Counted from the first letter of the stretch, positions 52,872-62,345 are shown. The stretch is DNA of 64,000 nt from Rhodoferax sp. (GCF_010365055.1 NZ_JAAFHA010000002.1:1-64000), one strand, 5' to 3'. The notes: generated by a model from the letters alone, not told the origin. Program-made: numbers and translations.

Positions 52872-54023
52872 CTAACCCAGAATTGCCACACCCTTGATCT
52901 GCGCGTACACCGCCAGGCCGGGCACGAGCCCCAGCGTGTGCGCCGAACGAGCCGTGATGCGTGCCAGCAGGGCGCTGCCACCCACTTCCAGTGCGACCAT
53001 CACCTGGCCTGGGCCGTCAGCCGAAAGAGCAAGCACCGAGGCGGGCAGGATGTTCAAAATGCTGGTGTCGGTTTGGCGTTGCAAAGTCAGGCTGGCATCA
53101 CGCGCAGCGACCCGCACGCGCAAGGTTTGGCCGACGGCGGCGTTTTGACGCGGCACCACCAGATCAATACCGTCAAAACGGGTCAGTGTGAGGTGGTCGG
53201 CTTCATCATGGGAGACCACGCTGACGTGCAGCACGGCCCCGGCGCTGTCGCCGTGCGCCAATGACAAGTCCAGCCGCGTCAATAGCTCAGCCGTCGGCCC
53301 GTGCGCCGTGACCCGGCCCCTGTCCATCAGCGCCAGGTGGTCGGCCAGACGCGCTACTTCGTCAATCGCATGGGTGACGTAAATGACGGGGATATCCAGT
53401 GTGCGCTGCAGCCGCTCCAGGTAGGGCAGTATCTCGGCCTTGCGCGGCGCATCCAACGCGGCCATGGGCTCGTCCAGCAGCAGCAGGCGCGGGCTCGCAG
53501 CGAGCGCGCGGGCGATGGCCACACGTTGACGCTCTCCGCCCGAGAGTTCGTGCGGCCAGCGCTTGAGCAGGTGCGCAATGCCCAGCAGGTCCAGGGTGTG
53601 ATCCCAGCCTCTGAAGCGCTCTGACAGGGGCGTGCGCTTGAAGCCGTACTGCAGGTTGTGTTGCACTGTGAGGTGGTCAAAGAGGCTGGCTTCCTGAAAC
53701 ACATAGCCCAGGGCGCGCTGGTGGATGGGTTTGAAGAACCTTTGCGCGCTGTCTTGCCACACCTCGCCTTGCACGCAGACGCGGCCCTGCGCCATGGGCT
53801 CCAAGCCAGCGAGCACCCGCAAGGCGGTGGTTTTGCCTGCGCCGGAGGGGCCAAACAGGGCGGTGATGCCACGCCCGGGCAGCTCCAGGTCCATGTCCAG
53901 GCGAAAGTCCGGGCGCTGCAGTGCCACTTGCAGGGTCAATCCTGATGTGTCCACTGCGCGCGGAGTTTGATGGCTCCCGCTCGGTCTGGCCTGCGCCGTT
54001 TCAAGCCCTGGTCTGGCGTTCAT
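52872..54023 (-). CDS. modC: molybdate ABC transporter ATP-binding protein
   Basis: A 383-residue protein. ABC domain: Walker [10 protein letters not shown], signature [17 protein letters not shown], Walker [15 protein letters not shown]-terminal molybdate-binding TOBE/MOP region ([32 protein letters not shown] and [14 protein letters not shown]-like) gives feedback control by molybdate. The extra N-terminal 25 residues are disordered. It overlaps modB by 4 bp (ATGA). With ModA and ModB it imports molybdate. Confidence 0.92.
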   Translation of the reverse strand: MNARPGLETAQARPSGSHQTPRAVDTSGLTLQVALQRPDFRLDMDLELPGRGITALFGPSGAGKTTALRVLAGLEPMAQGRVCVQGEVWQDSAQRFFKPIHQRALGYVFQEASLFDHLTVQHNLQYGFKRTPLSERFRGWDHTLDLLGIAHLLKRWPHELSGGERQRVAIARALAASPRLLLLDEPMAALDAPRKAEILPYLERLQRTLDIPVIYVTHAIDEVARLADHLALMDRGRVTAHGPTAELLTRLDLSLAHGDSAGAVLHVSVVSHDEADHLTLTRFDGIDLVVPRQNAAVGQTLRVRVAARDASLTLQRQTDTSILNILPASVLALSADGPGQVMVALEVGGSALLARITARSAHTLGLVPGLAVYAQIKGVAILG

Positions 54024-54709
54024 GCACCCGCACCTTTGCGCCGCGCGCCGTTGTAAATGTGCAGCGCCAACAGTACGACAAAGCTAAAGCCCAGCATGAC
54101 TGCCGCCAGCCGGTGCGCGTCTGAATACTCCATGGCCTCGACGTGGTCGTAAATCTGCACCGACACCACGCGCGTCACGCCGGGAATGTTGCCGCCCACC
54201 ATCAGCACCACGCCAAACTCACCCACCGTGTGGGCAAAACACATGATGGCTCCGGTCACAAAGCCGGGTTTGCACAGCGGCATTACCACGCTAAAAAAAG
54301 CATCCAACGGTGAGGCCCGCAGGCTGGCCGCTACTTCCAGCGGGCGCGTGCCCATGGCTTCCATGGCGTTCTGGATCGGCTGCACCATGAACGGTAGTGA
54401 GTAAAAGCTCGATGCCACCACCAGCCCGGCGAAGCTGAATGGCAGCAGACCCAGGCCCAGCGCCTGCGTCCATTGCCCCACCGTCCCGTGTGGCCCCATG
54501 GCCACGAGCAGATAAAAGCCCAGCACCGACGGGGGTAGCACGATCGGCATGGCCACCAGGGCGCCTATGGGTTTTCTCAACCACGACCGGGTGCGCGCCA
54601 GCCACCAGGCCAGCGGCGTGCCCAGCAGCAGCAAGATGACGGTCGTGAGCGCAGCCACTTGCAGTGTCAAACCGATCGCTTGCAGGTCAGAGGGGGTGAG
54701 CAGGGCCAT
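54020..54709 (-). CDS. modB: molybdate ABC transporter permease
   Basis: 229 residues from the ATG at 54709 ([21 protein letters not shown]); upstream codons are in frame but fall in modA's 3' end. There are five hydrophobic segments. The EAA loop [31 protein letters not shown] is clear. It forms the channel for molybdate supplied by ModA. The gap to modA is 20 bp. Confidence 0.92.
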   Translation of the reverse strand: MALLTPSDLQAIGLTLQVAALTTVILLLLGTPLAWWLARTRSWLRKPIGALVAMPIVLPPSVLGFYLLVAMGPHGTVGQWTQALGLGLLPFSFAGLVVASSFYSLPFMVQPIQNAMEAMGTRPLEVAASLRASPLDAFFSVVMPLCKPGFVTGAIMCFAHTVGEFGVVLMVGGNIPGVTRVVSVQIYDHVEAMEYSDAHRLAAVMLGFSFVVLLALHIYNGARRKGAGA

Positions 54710-54729
54710 GAAAGTAGGTGCGTTAAATG

Positions 54730-55485
54730 TCAAATGTCGTAACCATAAGAGCGGATCAGGTCTTTGATGGTGGGGCTTTGCAGCATTTTGACCAGCGCTT
54801 GCGCTGCCAGGTTGTTGGCACCGCGTTGCAGCAGCACGGCATCTTGCCGAATCGGACTGTAGAGATTTTTCGGCACCACCCACATAGAGCCGCTCTTGAG
54901 CTTGCCGCCCTGCAAGACTTGCGACATGGCTACAAAGCCGATCTCGGCATTGCCGGTGTGCACAAAGTTGAAGGTCTGGCCAATGCTTTCGCCCTGCACC
55001 AGCTTGGGGGTCAGGGCAAGGGTCAGGCCCAGTTTGTCCATCGTCTGCAACGCCGCTGCGCCATACGGTGCCACTTTGGGCGCAGCGTAAGCCAACTTGC
55101 GAAAGTTGCCGTTCTTGAGTACGTCGCCCTTGGCATCCACCTTGGCGGCATCAGCCGACCACAGCACCAACTTGCCGGTGGCGTAGGTGAAGCGGCTCCC
55201 GGGCGTGGTCAGACCGTCGCTCTCCAGCGCAGCGGGGGTGGCGGTGTTGGACGCCAGCAGCACATCAAACGGCGCGCCGTTTTTGATCTGGGCATACAGC
55301 TTGCCGGTGGCACCGAGCGTGACCTGGATGGTGTGGCCAGTTGTTTTCTCCAGCACGGTGGCGATAGCCTTGATGGGCTCGGCAAAGTTGGCAGCTACCG
55401 CCACCTGCGCCTGGTCGGCCAGACTACTGGCTGAAAACACCAGTGCAACAGCGGCGAGTGTCAAATCGTTGACGCGAGATCTCAC
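54730..55485 (-). CDS. modA: periplasmic molybdate-binding protein
   Basis: 251 residues from a GTG at 55485 preceded by a well-spaced CTGGAG. The signal peptide ([16 protein letters not shown]) ends near ADQAQ. The mature part shows [19 protein letters not shown] and [25 protein letters not shown], and later [19 protein letters not shown], characteristic of ModA. The longer open frame to 56022 is not coding. It is the first gene of modABC. A ModE-like operator lies about 70 bp upstream. Confidence 0.93.
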   Translation of the reverse strand: MRSRVNDLTLAAVALVFSASSLADQAQVAVAANFAEPIKAIATVLEKTTGHTIQVTLGATGKLYAQIKNGAPFDVLLASNTATPAALESDGLTTPGSRFTYATGKLVLWSADAAKVDAKGDVLKNGNFRKLAYAAPKVAPYGAAALQTMDKLGLTLALTPKLVQGESIGQTFNFVHTGNAEIGFVAMSQVLQGGKLKSGSMWVVPKNLYSPIRQDAVLLQRGANNLAAQALVKMLQSPTIKDLIRSYGYDI

Positions 55486-55552
55486 TAAAAAACTCCAGCT
55501 GATAATTTGAAAAATGAGTTCTAAAAGACGAGACGAGTTGCCATTGGATGGC

Positions 55553-55579
55553 TTCGTTATTCTTTTTTGGAATAGCGAA
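55553..55579. promoter_or_regulatory. ModE-type operator in the modA-modE divergent region
   Basis: TTCGTTATTC and GAATAGCGAA form a nearly perfect inverted repeat (9 of 10) with a 7-bp spacer. Half sites of the form CGTTAT..ATAxCG are those of the ModE box. The site lies between the divergent modA and modE and would repress modABC when molybdate is plentiful. Confidence 0.75.
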
Positions 55580-55629
55580 AGTGTAATGGAAATGGGAGTC
55601 GTATCTCTAACCGGCTGTTGCCCGGCACA

Positions 55630-56400
55630 ATGCAGCTGATGAGTAAAGACGTTTTTTCTATCGAGGCTCTGGGCCACGAGCCGGCCGACAAACGCATGGA
55701 TATCCTTCGCTTGATCGGCAGCACCGGGTCCATCTCGGAGGCAGCCCGCCAGGGTGGGGTGAGTTACAAGGCTGCCTGGCAGGCGGTTCATACCTTGACC
55801 AATCTGGCCGGTGTGGCACTGGTGGACCGGGCGGTTGGTGGAGCGGGTGGCGGCGGGGCGAAATTGACGGCGGCAGGCGAGCAGTTGCTCGATGCTGCGA
55901 GGCAGATGGACGCGGCGCGGCGCGACGTGCTGGCGCGTTTTAGCGGCGGCGCTGCGCAAGCGCTTCCAGGCGCGGGGTTGCGCACCAGCATGCGCAACAA
56001 CCTGCCGTGCCGGGTGACGCAATTGATGACGTCAACACCCGGTGACCCGATGGTGCGCGTTGTTTTGGCTTTGTCGCGAGGCGGGCAAATCACCTCATCC
56101 ATCACCCGTGAAAGTGCCGAGTTGCTGGGCTTGCAGCCAGGGCTGGCGGTGTTGGCGCTGTGCAAGGCGACGGCAGTGCGAATCACGGCGGGTGCTGTGC
56201 CCGCGCGTGACCATGTCAACCTGATCGCAGGCAAAGTGACCCGTTTGTCGCGCGGCGGCGTGCGCGACGAAGTGGTGATGACCTTGCCGGGTGAACTGCA
56301 ACTACTGGTAGGCTTTGCGGACCACCCCAACCGCCTGCGCGCTGGCAGCGCGGTGACAGCCAGTGTGGAAGAAAACGCGGTGGTGCTGGCGCGGGTTTGA
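55630..56400 (+). CDS. modE: molybdate-responsive regulator ModE
   Basis: About 256 residues from the ATG at 55630; a TTG at 55618 and ATG at 55639 are alternatives. N-terminal winged helix (RLIGSTGSISEAARQGGVSYKAAWQAVHTL). Two MOP/TOBE molybdate-binding repeats form the C-terminal half (TSMRNNLPCRVTQLMTSTPGDPMVRVVLALS and VPARDHVNLIAGKVTRLSRGGVRDEVVMTL). It is divergent from modABC, with a ModE-type operator in between. Confidence 0.92.
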   Translation: MQLMSKDVFSIEALGHEPADKRMDILRLIGSTGSISEAARQGGVSYKAAWQAVHTLTNLAGVALVDRAVGGAGGGGAKLTAAGEQLLDAARQMDAARRDVLARFSGGAAQALPGAGLRTSMRNNLPCRVTQLMTSTPGDPMVRVVLALSRGGQITSSITRESAELLGLQPGLAVLALCKATAVRITAGAVPARDHVNLIAGKVTRLSRGGVRDEVVMTLPGELQLLVGFADHPNRLRAGSAVTASVEENAVVLARV

Positions 56401-56421
56401 GTGCTCGTCAAGCCCGCCCGG

Positions 56422-57564
56422 TCAGGTGGCTTTTTGTCCCAGCTTGCGGTACACCGTGGCGCGGCTAATGCCCAAAGCGCGGGCGGCCTGCCCGACGTTG
56501 CCGCGTGCGTCGACGAGCGCCTGGCGGATCATGGCGGCCTCTACCTCGCGCAACGCCAGCGTTGGCGCAGCGCTGGGGCTGGTTTGCAGCGGGTGTGCCT
56601 CGTCGGCCCGTGCGATGGCTTGCGCCTGCAGGCGCAGTCCGCTCCACAGCGGCAGTTCCACCGCGCTGCCAGGTCGTTTGGCCGCATCGAAAAGTTGCTC
56701 ATAGGGGATGCCAAACACCTCACTGACATGCACGGTGGCCATCCCGGCTATTGCCAAACAGGGCACCATCTGACGCGCCACCGGGTTGGCCCCGATCACC
56801 CAGCCGTCCGCGTCCAGGCTGAGGATGCCATCGGCATCCGTGCCCAAGGTGTTGCCCGGCCAGTTCAGCCGCAGCAGCAAGGCGTGGGCTTGAGCGCTGA
56901 CCAGCGCGTTTTCTATTTTGCGGGCTGATTGCACGACCAGGTGCTTGAGCTCGGGCCGCTCCTGTGCGTCAATGCCAGTCACATCCAGCATGCCAACGCA
57001 TGCGCCGTCTGGCCCAAAAAGCGGGGCGCCGGCACAACTGTAGACCGAGGTGGCCTCAAAAAAATGTTCACCCCGGTGCAACCAGACCGGCTGGAGTTCA
57101 GTCAAGGCCGTGCCAATGGCGGTGGTGCCAATGCTGCGTTCGGACAAATCGGTGCCCACCCGAGTGATCAGGTGGGCACGTGGGTCGGAGTGGTCAATAG
57201 CGCCGCTCGCATCGACCACCACGCCACAAGCGTTGGTCAGAATGGCGAAGTAGCGGGTATTGACAATGGCACGTGCGAGGTGTTCTAAAACCGGTTTGGC
57301 AGTCTGCACCAATCGCTGGTTGGCTTCCAGCGCCTGGCGCATCTGCGGCATGGACACCTGGCTGAATGTGACGGCCTCCTGGTGTTGCAGCCCGAGGCCG
57401 ATGCAGCGCTGCCAGGAGCGTTCAATCCAGGGTGCAATCGAGCCGGCGGGCAGCGCTGCGTGTTCCCGCAGCGCCGCGCGCCGCGCTTGCTCAATGCCCG
57501 CCAGGCGCAGGGCCTGACTGGTGTTGGGGGGGCTGGCGACCGCAGGACGGGATGAGTGATTCAT
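56422..57564 (-). CDS. AcoR/DhaR-like GAF-PAS-Fis regulator lacking the AAA+ domain
   Basis: 380 residues from the ATG at 57564 (MNHSSRPAVASPP). An AcoR-type GAF domain (ILTNACGVVVDASGAIDHSDPRAHLI, IGTTAIGTALTELQPVWLHRGEHFFEATSVYSCAGAPLFGPDG) is followed by a PAS-like part and a Fis-type helix-turn-helix at the very end. The AAA+ domain that lets AcoR activate sigma-54 is absent: no GAFTGA, no P-loop. It could act as a plain DNA-binding regulator of the adjacent locus. It is divergent from the histidine kinase with 89 bp between the starts. Confidence 0.78.
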   Translation of the reverse strand: MNHSSRPAVASPPNTSQALRLAGIEQARRAALREHAALPAGSIAPWIERSWQRCIGLGLQHQEAVTFSQVSMPQMRQALEANQRLVQTAKPVLEHLARAIVNTRYFAILTNACGVVVDASGAIDHSDPRAHLITRVGTDLSERSIGTTAIGTALTELQPVWLHRGEHFFEATSVYSCAGAPLFGPDGACVGMLDVTGIDAQERPELKHLVVQSARKIENALVSAQAHALLLRLNWPGNTLGTDADGILSLDADGWVIGANPVARQMVPCLAIAGMATVHVSEVFGIPYEQLFDAAKRPGSAVELPLWSGLRLQAQAIARADEAHPLQTSPSAAPTLALREVEAAMIRQALVDARGNVGQAARALGISRATVYRKLGQKAT

Positions 57565-57653
57565 GGTTTTCAGCAAGTGACCAAATTTATCGCATTTTTG
57601 GGTTCTTGCGGCGTTGTCCGGAAACCGATCCAGACTCGTGCACACTCTCTGCC

Positions 57654-59453
57654 GTGAAATCAATCGCCCTCAGCACAAAACCTCGGCGGGTCAAGGCCAC
57701 CTTCATCTGGCCGTTCGCGATCGTGCTCACCTTTATTTTGGCTGCGTTCGTGGCGACGGCCTATTACCTGCAGGTGCAGGTTCGCGACCGGGCGCTGGCT
57801 GCCCGCGTGGCGGCTGTGGCGAAACTGGTGGACCAAAAGCTCAGCAAGGATACAAGTTTGATGCAGGCGGTGCTGAGCACGATGATGGGCAATCGTGCCA
57901 TCGAGCTGGCCTTCGCCAGCCTTGACCGCGGCGCGCTGGTGCGCGAAGCGGGGCCTCTGTTTGAAACCTTGCGCGCTGACCATCGCATCACTCACCTTTA
58001 TTTCAATGGCCCTGATCTGGTCAACGCGCTGCGCCTGCATAGCCCCGGCCAATTTGGTGATTTGATTGACCGGGAAACCTCGATCAAGGCGCGGGACCAG
58101 GGCATTGCCGTGCATGGCATTGAGCTGGGGCCACTCGGGACGCTTACCCTGCGGCTGGTCGTGCCATGGCGGAGCCAAGACCGCCTGCTTGGTTACGTCG
58201 AGATTGGCGAAGAGGTTGGCTATCTGGTGGACGAAATCCGCGACAGCCTGTCGGTCGACTTGTTGGTGATGGTGGATAAAAATCTAATGCAGCCACAACA
58301 ATGGCAACATGGCTTGGCTCTGTTCAATCGCCAGGGAAACTGGGACCGGTTTGGCGCCCAAGTGCTGGTGGCGCAGACCGCGAGTCAAGTTCCTGCCGCC
58401 CTGAACGACAGTGTTCTTGCCAGCCTGCGAGCGGGGCGCACTGCAGTATTCGAAGATGGCAAGCGGATATTGCATCTGGCGATGTTGCCGATGGCGGACG
58501 CGCGTGGGCGCCGCATCAGCGACTTGGTGGTGATGCTCGACATTTCCGGGCTGCAGAAGACCTTTCAAATGTCGATCCTGGCGGCGACCATGCTGAGTTT
58601 GGTGGCCGGTGTTGGCGTGTTGGGATTGTTCTATTTCGCCCTGGACCGGGTCGAGCGTGATTACCAGCGCCAGCACGATCTGGAACACCAGCTGCTGCGC
58701 GTGGGCAGCGAACACCAGCGCATTCTGCAAATTGAAAAGCTGTCGGCCTTGGGCACGATGGTGGGCGAGATTGCGCACCAACTCAACAACCCGCTGGTGG
58801 GCGTGGTCAACTTGGCGCAGCTGGCCAAGCGAGAGGCGGATGACCCCCAGAGAACACGTGAGCTGCTCACCGAGATCCACCGCGCAGGTGCGGACTGCCA
58901 TGCCCTGATTCAGTCCATGTTGCGTTTTGCCAAGGTGTCGAGTTGTGTGAGTCGGCCCACGTCAATGGCGCAGGTGATTGAGGAAACGGTGCTGCTGTTT
59001 CGTCAGACCGAGCCTCGACAGTTGTCCGTGGAACTGCGCTTGCCCGCGCAGGCGGTGCTCCTCACGGTGGATCCGATCCTGATCCGGCACGCGCTGTTCA
59101 ATCTGCTGCTCAATGCTGCTCAGGCGACTGTCGGCGAAGGTGCGATTGTCATTGCGCTTGAGCGCGCCGTGCATCCGGACGGCGGCGCGCCAGGATGGCT
59201 GCTCTCGGTGACAGACCACGGCCAGGGTGTTGCCCCGGATATTCTGGAAAAGATATTCTTGCCTTTCTTCACGACCCGCCGTGACGGCACCGGCCTGGGG
59301 TTGCCGGTGGTGCAGCACGTGGCACTGCTGCACGGCGGGTATGTGCGTGCCAGCAGCCAGTCTGGTGGTGGCACGCAATTTGCGATCTGGTTGCCACAAG
59401 AGACTAAGTTATGGGAAGACACCAGATCGGATCAGTTTGAACATGCTGCCTAA
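57654..59453 (+). CDS. sensor histidine kinase with large periplasmic domain
   Basis: 599 residues from a GTG at 57654; the frame is open upstream, but in the divergent regulator. TM1 is at about 16-38. A Cache-like periplasmic domain (38-300) follows, then TM2 at about 306-328. The HisKA box has His375 (EIAHQLNNPLVGVVNLAQL). HATPase: N box NLLLNAAQAT, DHGQGVAPD, FFTTRRDGTGLGLPV. The downstream regulator overlaps by 11 bp, so the two are cotranscribed. The periplasmic ligand is unknown; aldehyde precursors are a guess. Confidence 0.88.
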   Translation: MKSIALSTKPRRVKATFIWPFAIVLTFILAAFVATAYYLQVQVRDRALAARVAAVAKLVDQKLSKDTSLMQAVLSTMMGNRAIELAFASLDRGALVREAGPLFETLRADHRITHLYFNGPDLVNALRLHSPGQFGDLIDRETSIKARDQGIAVHGIELGPLGTLTLRLVVPWRSQDRLLGYVEIGEEVGYLVDEIRDSLSVDLLVMVDKNLMQPQQWQHGLALFNRQGNWDRFGAQVLVAQTASQVPAALNDSVLASLRAGRTAVFEDGKRILHLAMLPMADARGRRISDLVVMLDISGLQKTFQMSILAATMLSLVAGVGVLGLFYFALDRVERDYQRQHDLEHQLLRVGSEHQRILQIEKLSALGTMVGEIAHQLNNPLVGVVNLAQLAKREADDPQRTRELLTEIHRAGADCHALIQSMLRFAKVSSCVSRPTSMAQVIEETVLLFRQTEPRQLSVELRLPAQAVLLTVDPILIRHALFNLLLNAAQATVGEGAIVIALERAVHPDGGAPGWLLSVTDHGQGVAPDILEKIFLPFFTTRRDGTGLGLPVVQHVALLHGGYVRASSQSGGGTQFAIWLPQETKLWEDTRSDQFEHAA

Positions 59454-60816
59454 AATTCTGGTCGTTGACGACGACCGCTACACCCGCACGCTGATTGAGC
59501 AACTGATGCGCCAAAGCGCTGAAGTGCATCTGGCTGAGAGCGGGCAGGCTGCGCGGCAATTATTCGCTGCGATTGACTTCAATCTGGTGCTGATGGATCA
59601 GCGCCTGCCCCAAGACAAAGGGCTTGACCTGCTGCGTGAATTGCGCTTGCAGCGCCCCAAGCTGGTGGCCATTCTGATCACGGGGTTTGCTGACGTGCGC
59701 GATGCGGTGGCGGCCGTGCGCGAAGGATTGTTTGATTACCTGACCAAACCGTTTGAGGACCTGGAGGCGCTGGAAGCGGTTATTGGGAAGGCGCTTGAGC
59801 TGGACCGTGCCTACCGTGAAATTGACAGCCTGCGTAGCCGCCTGGCGGTTGAATCGGGTGCGCCCCACATCATCGGCCAGTCGCCGACCATGGAGCGGCT
59901 GTTGGGGCAGATTCGTGAAGTGGCCGGGCTCGACACCACGGTGCTGCTGGAGGGCGAAAGCGGTACCGGCAAGGATGTCATTGCGAAACTCATCCACGCC
60001 TGGAGCCAGCGCGCATCCCAGCCCTACCTGGAGGTCAACTGCGGCGGCTTGCCGGAATCCTTGCTGGAGAGCCTGTTGTTTGGCTACGAGAAGGGCGCGT
60101 TTACCGGCGCCAGCCAGGCCACGCCCGGTTATTTTGAGAAGGCGCACAACGGCAACCTGTTCCTCGACGAGATTGCCGACATGAGCCCCAAGCTGCAAAG
60201 TAGCTTGCTACGTGTGTTGCAGGATCACAGCTTTTGCCGCATTGGCAGCACCCAGCCGCGCAGCACTGATTTCCGTCTGATCTGTGCCACCAACCGCGCG
60301 CTGGTTGGCGAGGTCAAGGCCGGCCGCTTTCGCGAGGACTTGTATTACCGCATCAACGTGGTGGCGCTCAGTCTGCCACCCCTGCGCGAACGAGCGGGCG
60401 ACATCATCCGGTTGGCGGTGCATTTTCTGGATCGCTACAACATCAAATTTGGCAAACAATGTGGCCCGTTCACGCCGCAAGCTGTGCGCGCTCTGGAGGC
60501 TTGCCCCTGGCCGGGCAACGTCCGCCAGCTTCAGCATTGCATCGAACGCGTGGTCGCCCTGGAGCCTGGCGGAATCATCGATGTCAATCACCTTGGGTCG
60601 ACCTGCGATTGCCGGTCGGAGCCTGACCTGACGAACAGCGGCACACCTTCGCAGACGCCGGCTTATCAGGAGGCCCGCGCCGAGTTCGAGCGGGATTATC
60701 TGCGCTGCGTGCTTGACGCGGCTAAGGGAAATATCTCCGAGGCGGCCCGCCTCAGCGGCATTCCGCGCCAAAACTTATACGTGCGGATGAAGCGCTGGGG
60801 TTTTGTCACCGATTAG
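59443..60816 (+). CDS. sigma-54-dependent response regulator (NtrC family)
   Basis: 457 residues. Receiver domain with phosphoacceptor D52 (LVLMDQRLP) and KPF loop. AAA+ with Walker A (EGESGTGKD), GAFTGA loop intact (GYEKGAFTGASQ), Walker B (GNLFLDEIADM) and arginine finger region. C-terminal Fis-type helix-turn-helix (NISEAARLSGIPRQNLYVRMKRWG). All parts needed to open sigma-54 promoters are present. The cognate kinase is just upstream, and a strong sigma-54 promoter follows 150 bp downstream. Confidence 0.93.
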   Translation: MLPKILVVDDDRYTRTLIEQLMRQSAEVHLAESGQAARQLFAAIDFNLVLMDQRLPQDKGLDLLRELRLQRPKLVAILITGFADVRDAVAAVREGLFDYLTKPFEDLEALEAVIGKALELDRAYREIDSLRSRLAVESGAPHIIGQSPTMERLLGQIREVAGLDTTVLLEGESGTGKDVIAKLIHAWSQRASQPYLEVNCGGLPESLLESLLFGYEKGAFTGASQATPGYFEKAHNGNLFLDEIADMSPKLQSSLLRVLQDHSFCRIGSTQPRSTDFRLICATNRALVGEVKAGRFREDLYYRINVVALSLPPLRERAGDIIRLAVHFLDRYNIKFGKQCGPFTPQAVRALEACPWPGNVRQLQHCIERVVALEPGGIIDVNHLGSTCDCRSEPDLTNSGTPSQTPAYQEARAEFERDYLRCVLDAAKGNISEAARLSGIPRQNLYVRMKRWGFVTD

Positions 60817-60843
60817 CGACGCATGTCATTCATTAGTGACAGT
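60804..60843 (+). promoter_or_regulatory. direct-repeat activator site candidate (period 20)
   Basis: TGTCACCGATTAGCGACGCA and TGTCATTCATTAGTGACAGT stand directly in tandem with a 20-bp period, sharing TGTCA, ATTAG and GAC. The first overlaps the end of the regulator gene. Two turns of helix apart, they could be the upstream activator sites of the response regulator. Confidence 0.4.
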
Positions 60844-60920
60844 TTCGTTTGATGATTCTTGCCAGGGCGCGGGGATCCAAGTTCAGTTTTCTCTGATTTA
60901 GGCAATGATCTTTTCCCACG

Positions 60921-60949
60921 GTGACTGCCTGCACCGCCATGGCAGTCAC
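60921..60949 (+). promoter_or_regulatory. palindromic activator site candidate
   Basis: GTGACTGCC and GGCAGTCAC form a perfect 9-bp inverted repeat with an 11-bp spacer (60930-60940). It lies 17 bp upstream of the sigma-54 promoter, closer than usual for an enhancer-binding protein. Confidence 0.5.
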
Positions 60950-60965
60950 GAAGGTTCCGCGTGTG

Positions 60966-60982
60966 TTGGCACGCCGCTTGCT
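60966..60982 (+). promoter_or_regulatory. sigma-54 promoter of the cytochrome gene
   Basis: TTGGCACGCCGCTTGCT. This fits the -24/-12 consensus (TGGCAC, 5 bp, TTGCW) exactly, with GG at 60968-60969 and GC at 60980-60981. The inferred start of transcription is near 60993, 20 bp before the ATG. Confidence 0.9.
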
Positions 60983-61012
60983 TAGTCTTAGTTATTTACA
61001 GAAAGTAGCATC

Positions 61013-62323
61013 ATGAAAAAAAGCGTATTGCTCCTGGCGATTGCCGCCCTGACTGCCGGTTATGCGGTGGCCGCCGATCCAGCCAAGATTGACTGGACCA
61101 AGATCAAAGCCACCAACATTCCATTGTTCTACCCAGGCCAATCTTCCTATGAATGGTTGCGCAGTGACGGCCACAAGGGGGGGAGCAAGGAAGTTGCGCG
61201 CGGTGATTCATGCGTGTCGTGCCATGACGAAGACACCGCTGAACAGGACCTTGGCAACAAGATTGTCAAAGGTGGAGCGCTGGAGCCGACGCCCATCAAG
61301 GGCAAGAGCGGCTACAAAGACCTGAGCGTTCAGGCCGCTTACGACGCAAAAAACATGTACCTGCGTTATGAATGGAAGACTGACAACCCCTATCCTGGCA
61401 CCGAGCACCAATACCTGCGTTTTGATGGCAAAGATTGGAAAGTCTGGGGTTTTCCGAAGCTTGACAAAGTGGTGCAGGACGGCAAACAGCCCGGCATCTA
61501 TGAAGACCGCATGTCCATCATCATCGACGACGGTAAAGTGGCTGATTTTGGCAAACAAGGCTGCTGGCTGACCTGCCACGACGGCCAGCGCGACATGCCC
61601 AAGCAGTTCACCAAAGAAGAAGTCGCTGCCAACCCGATGCTGACGGCGATCAAAAAGCGCGACGTGCGCAAATACCTGCCAGACAGTCGCACCGATCCAC
61701 TGGATTGGAAGACTGGCAAGAGCGTGGAAGAGCTCGCCAAGCTCAAAGCCGATGGCAAATTTGTTGATCTCGTCCAGTGGCGTGCCCACCGCAGCAACCC
61801 TGTGGCCATGGCCGATGACGCCTATGTACTGGAGTGGCGCCTGGGTGATGCTGGAAAGGACATGTTTGGCGGCAATTCTGACGCCCAAACCCATGCGCCC
61901 AAGTTCATGTTCGATGAAAAGAAGATGGGCTTCAAGTCGATCACGGCTGATAGCCAGGCCCGCAAGGGCAACCTGTTTCTGGTGCGTGAGCAAAACGCTG
62001 TGCCCTTTGCCCCGAACGCTGGCTGGAAAGAAGGAGACATGATTCCTGATTACATCGTCAGTCGTGAAGATGCCAAGGGCTCAGCAGCCGATAACAACGC
62101 CATGGCGTCATGGAACGACGGCAAGTGGACCGTGGTGCTGGTGCGTCCATTGGGCTTGACGAACGCAGACGACAAGACCTTGAAAGCGGGCGGTGTGTAC
62201 AACGTGGGTTTTGCCGTCCATGATGACAACATCACCACCCGTGGCCACCAGGTGTCGTTTGTGAAGACCCTGGGGTTGGGCTCCAAGCAAAAGGTTGATA
62301 TTCAGGCTGTCAAGCTGAAGTAA
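61013..62323 (+). CDS. periplasmic c-type cytochrome of the ethylbenzene-dehydrogenase (EB_dh) family
   Basis: A 436-residue protein with a Sec signal (MKKSVLLLAIAALTAGYAVA). A CxxCH heme-attachment site (C67, C70, H71) lies near the N-terminus and a CxxxCH sequence (C184, C188, H189). The rest resembles the heme-binding EB_dh fold seen in gamma subunits of DMSO-reductase-type enzymes (LQAAYDAKNMYLRYEWK-type strands, then VVLVRPLG near the end). No partner molybdenum enzyme of that class is in the window. It may carry electrons in the periplasm. A sigma-54 promoter precedes it and a strong terminator follows. Confidence 0.8.
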   Translation: MKKSVLLLAIAALTAGYAVAADPAKIDWTKIKATNIPLFYPGQSSYEWLRSDGHKGGSKEVARGDSCVSCHDEDTAEQDLGNKIVKGGALEPTPIKGKSGYKDLSVQAAYDAKNMYLRYEWKTDNPYPGTEHQYLRFDGKDWKVWGFPKLDKVVQDGKQPGIYEDRMSIIIDDGKVADFGKQGCWLTCHDGQRDMPKQFTKEEVAANPMLTAIKKRDVRKYLPDSRTDPLDWKTGKSVEELAKLKADGKFVDLVQWRAHRSNPVAMADDAYVLEWRLGDAGKDMFGGNSDAQTHAPKFMFDEKKMGFKSITADSQARKGNLFLVREQNAVPFAPNAGWKEGDMIPDYIVSREDAKGSAADNNAMASWNDGKWTVVLVRPLGLTNADDKTLKAGGVYNVGFAVHDDNITTRGHQVSFVKTLGLGSKQKVDIQAVKLK

Positions 62324-62345
62324 TACCTTCAGATAGCGCCTGAGC

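Noticed and set aside
54710-54883. N-terminal extension of modB into modA
   Set aside because: The extra residues are not hydrophobic or conserved. The ATG at 54709 precedes the first membrane helix directly.
55486-56022. N-terminal extension of modA
   Set aside because: The extension would run antisense to modE and lacks a signal peptide. The GTG at 55485 has a well-spaced ribosome binding site and a proper signal sequence.
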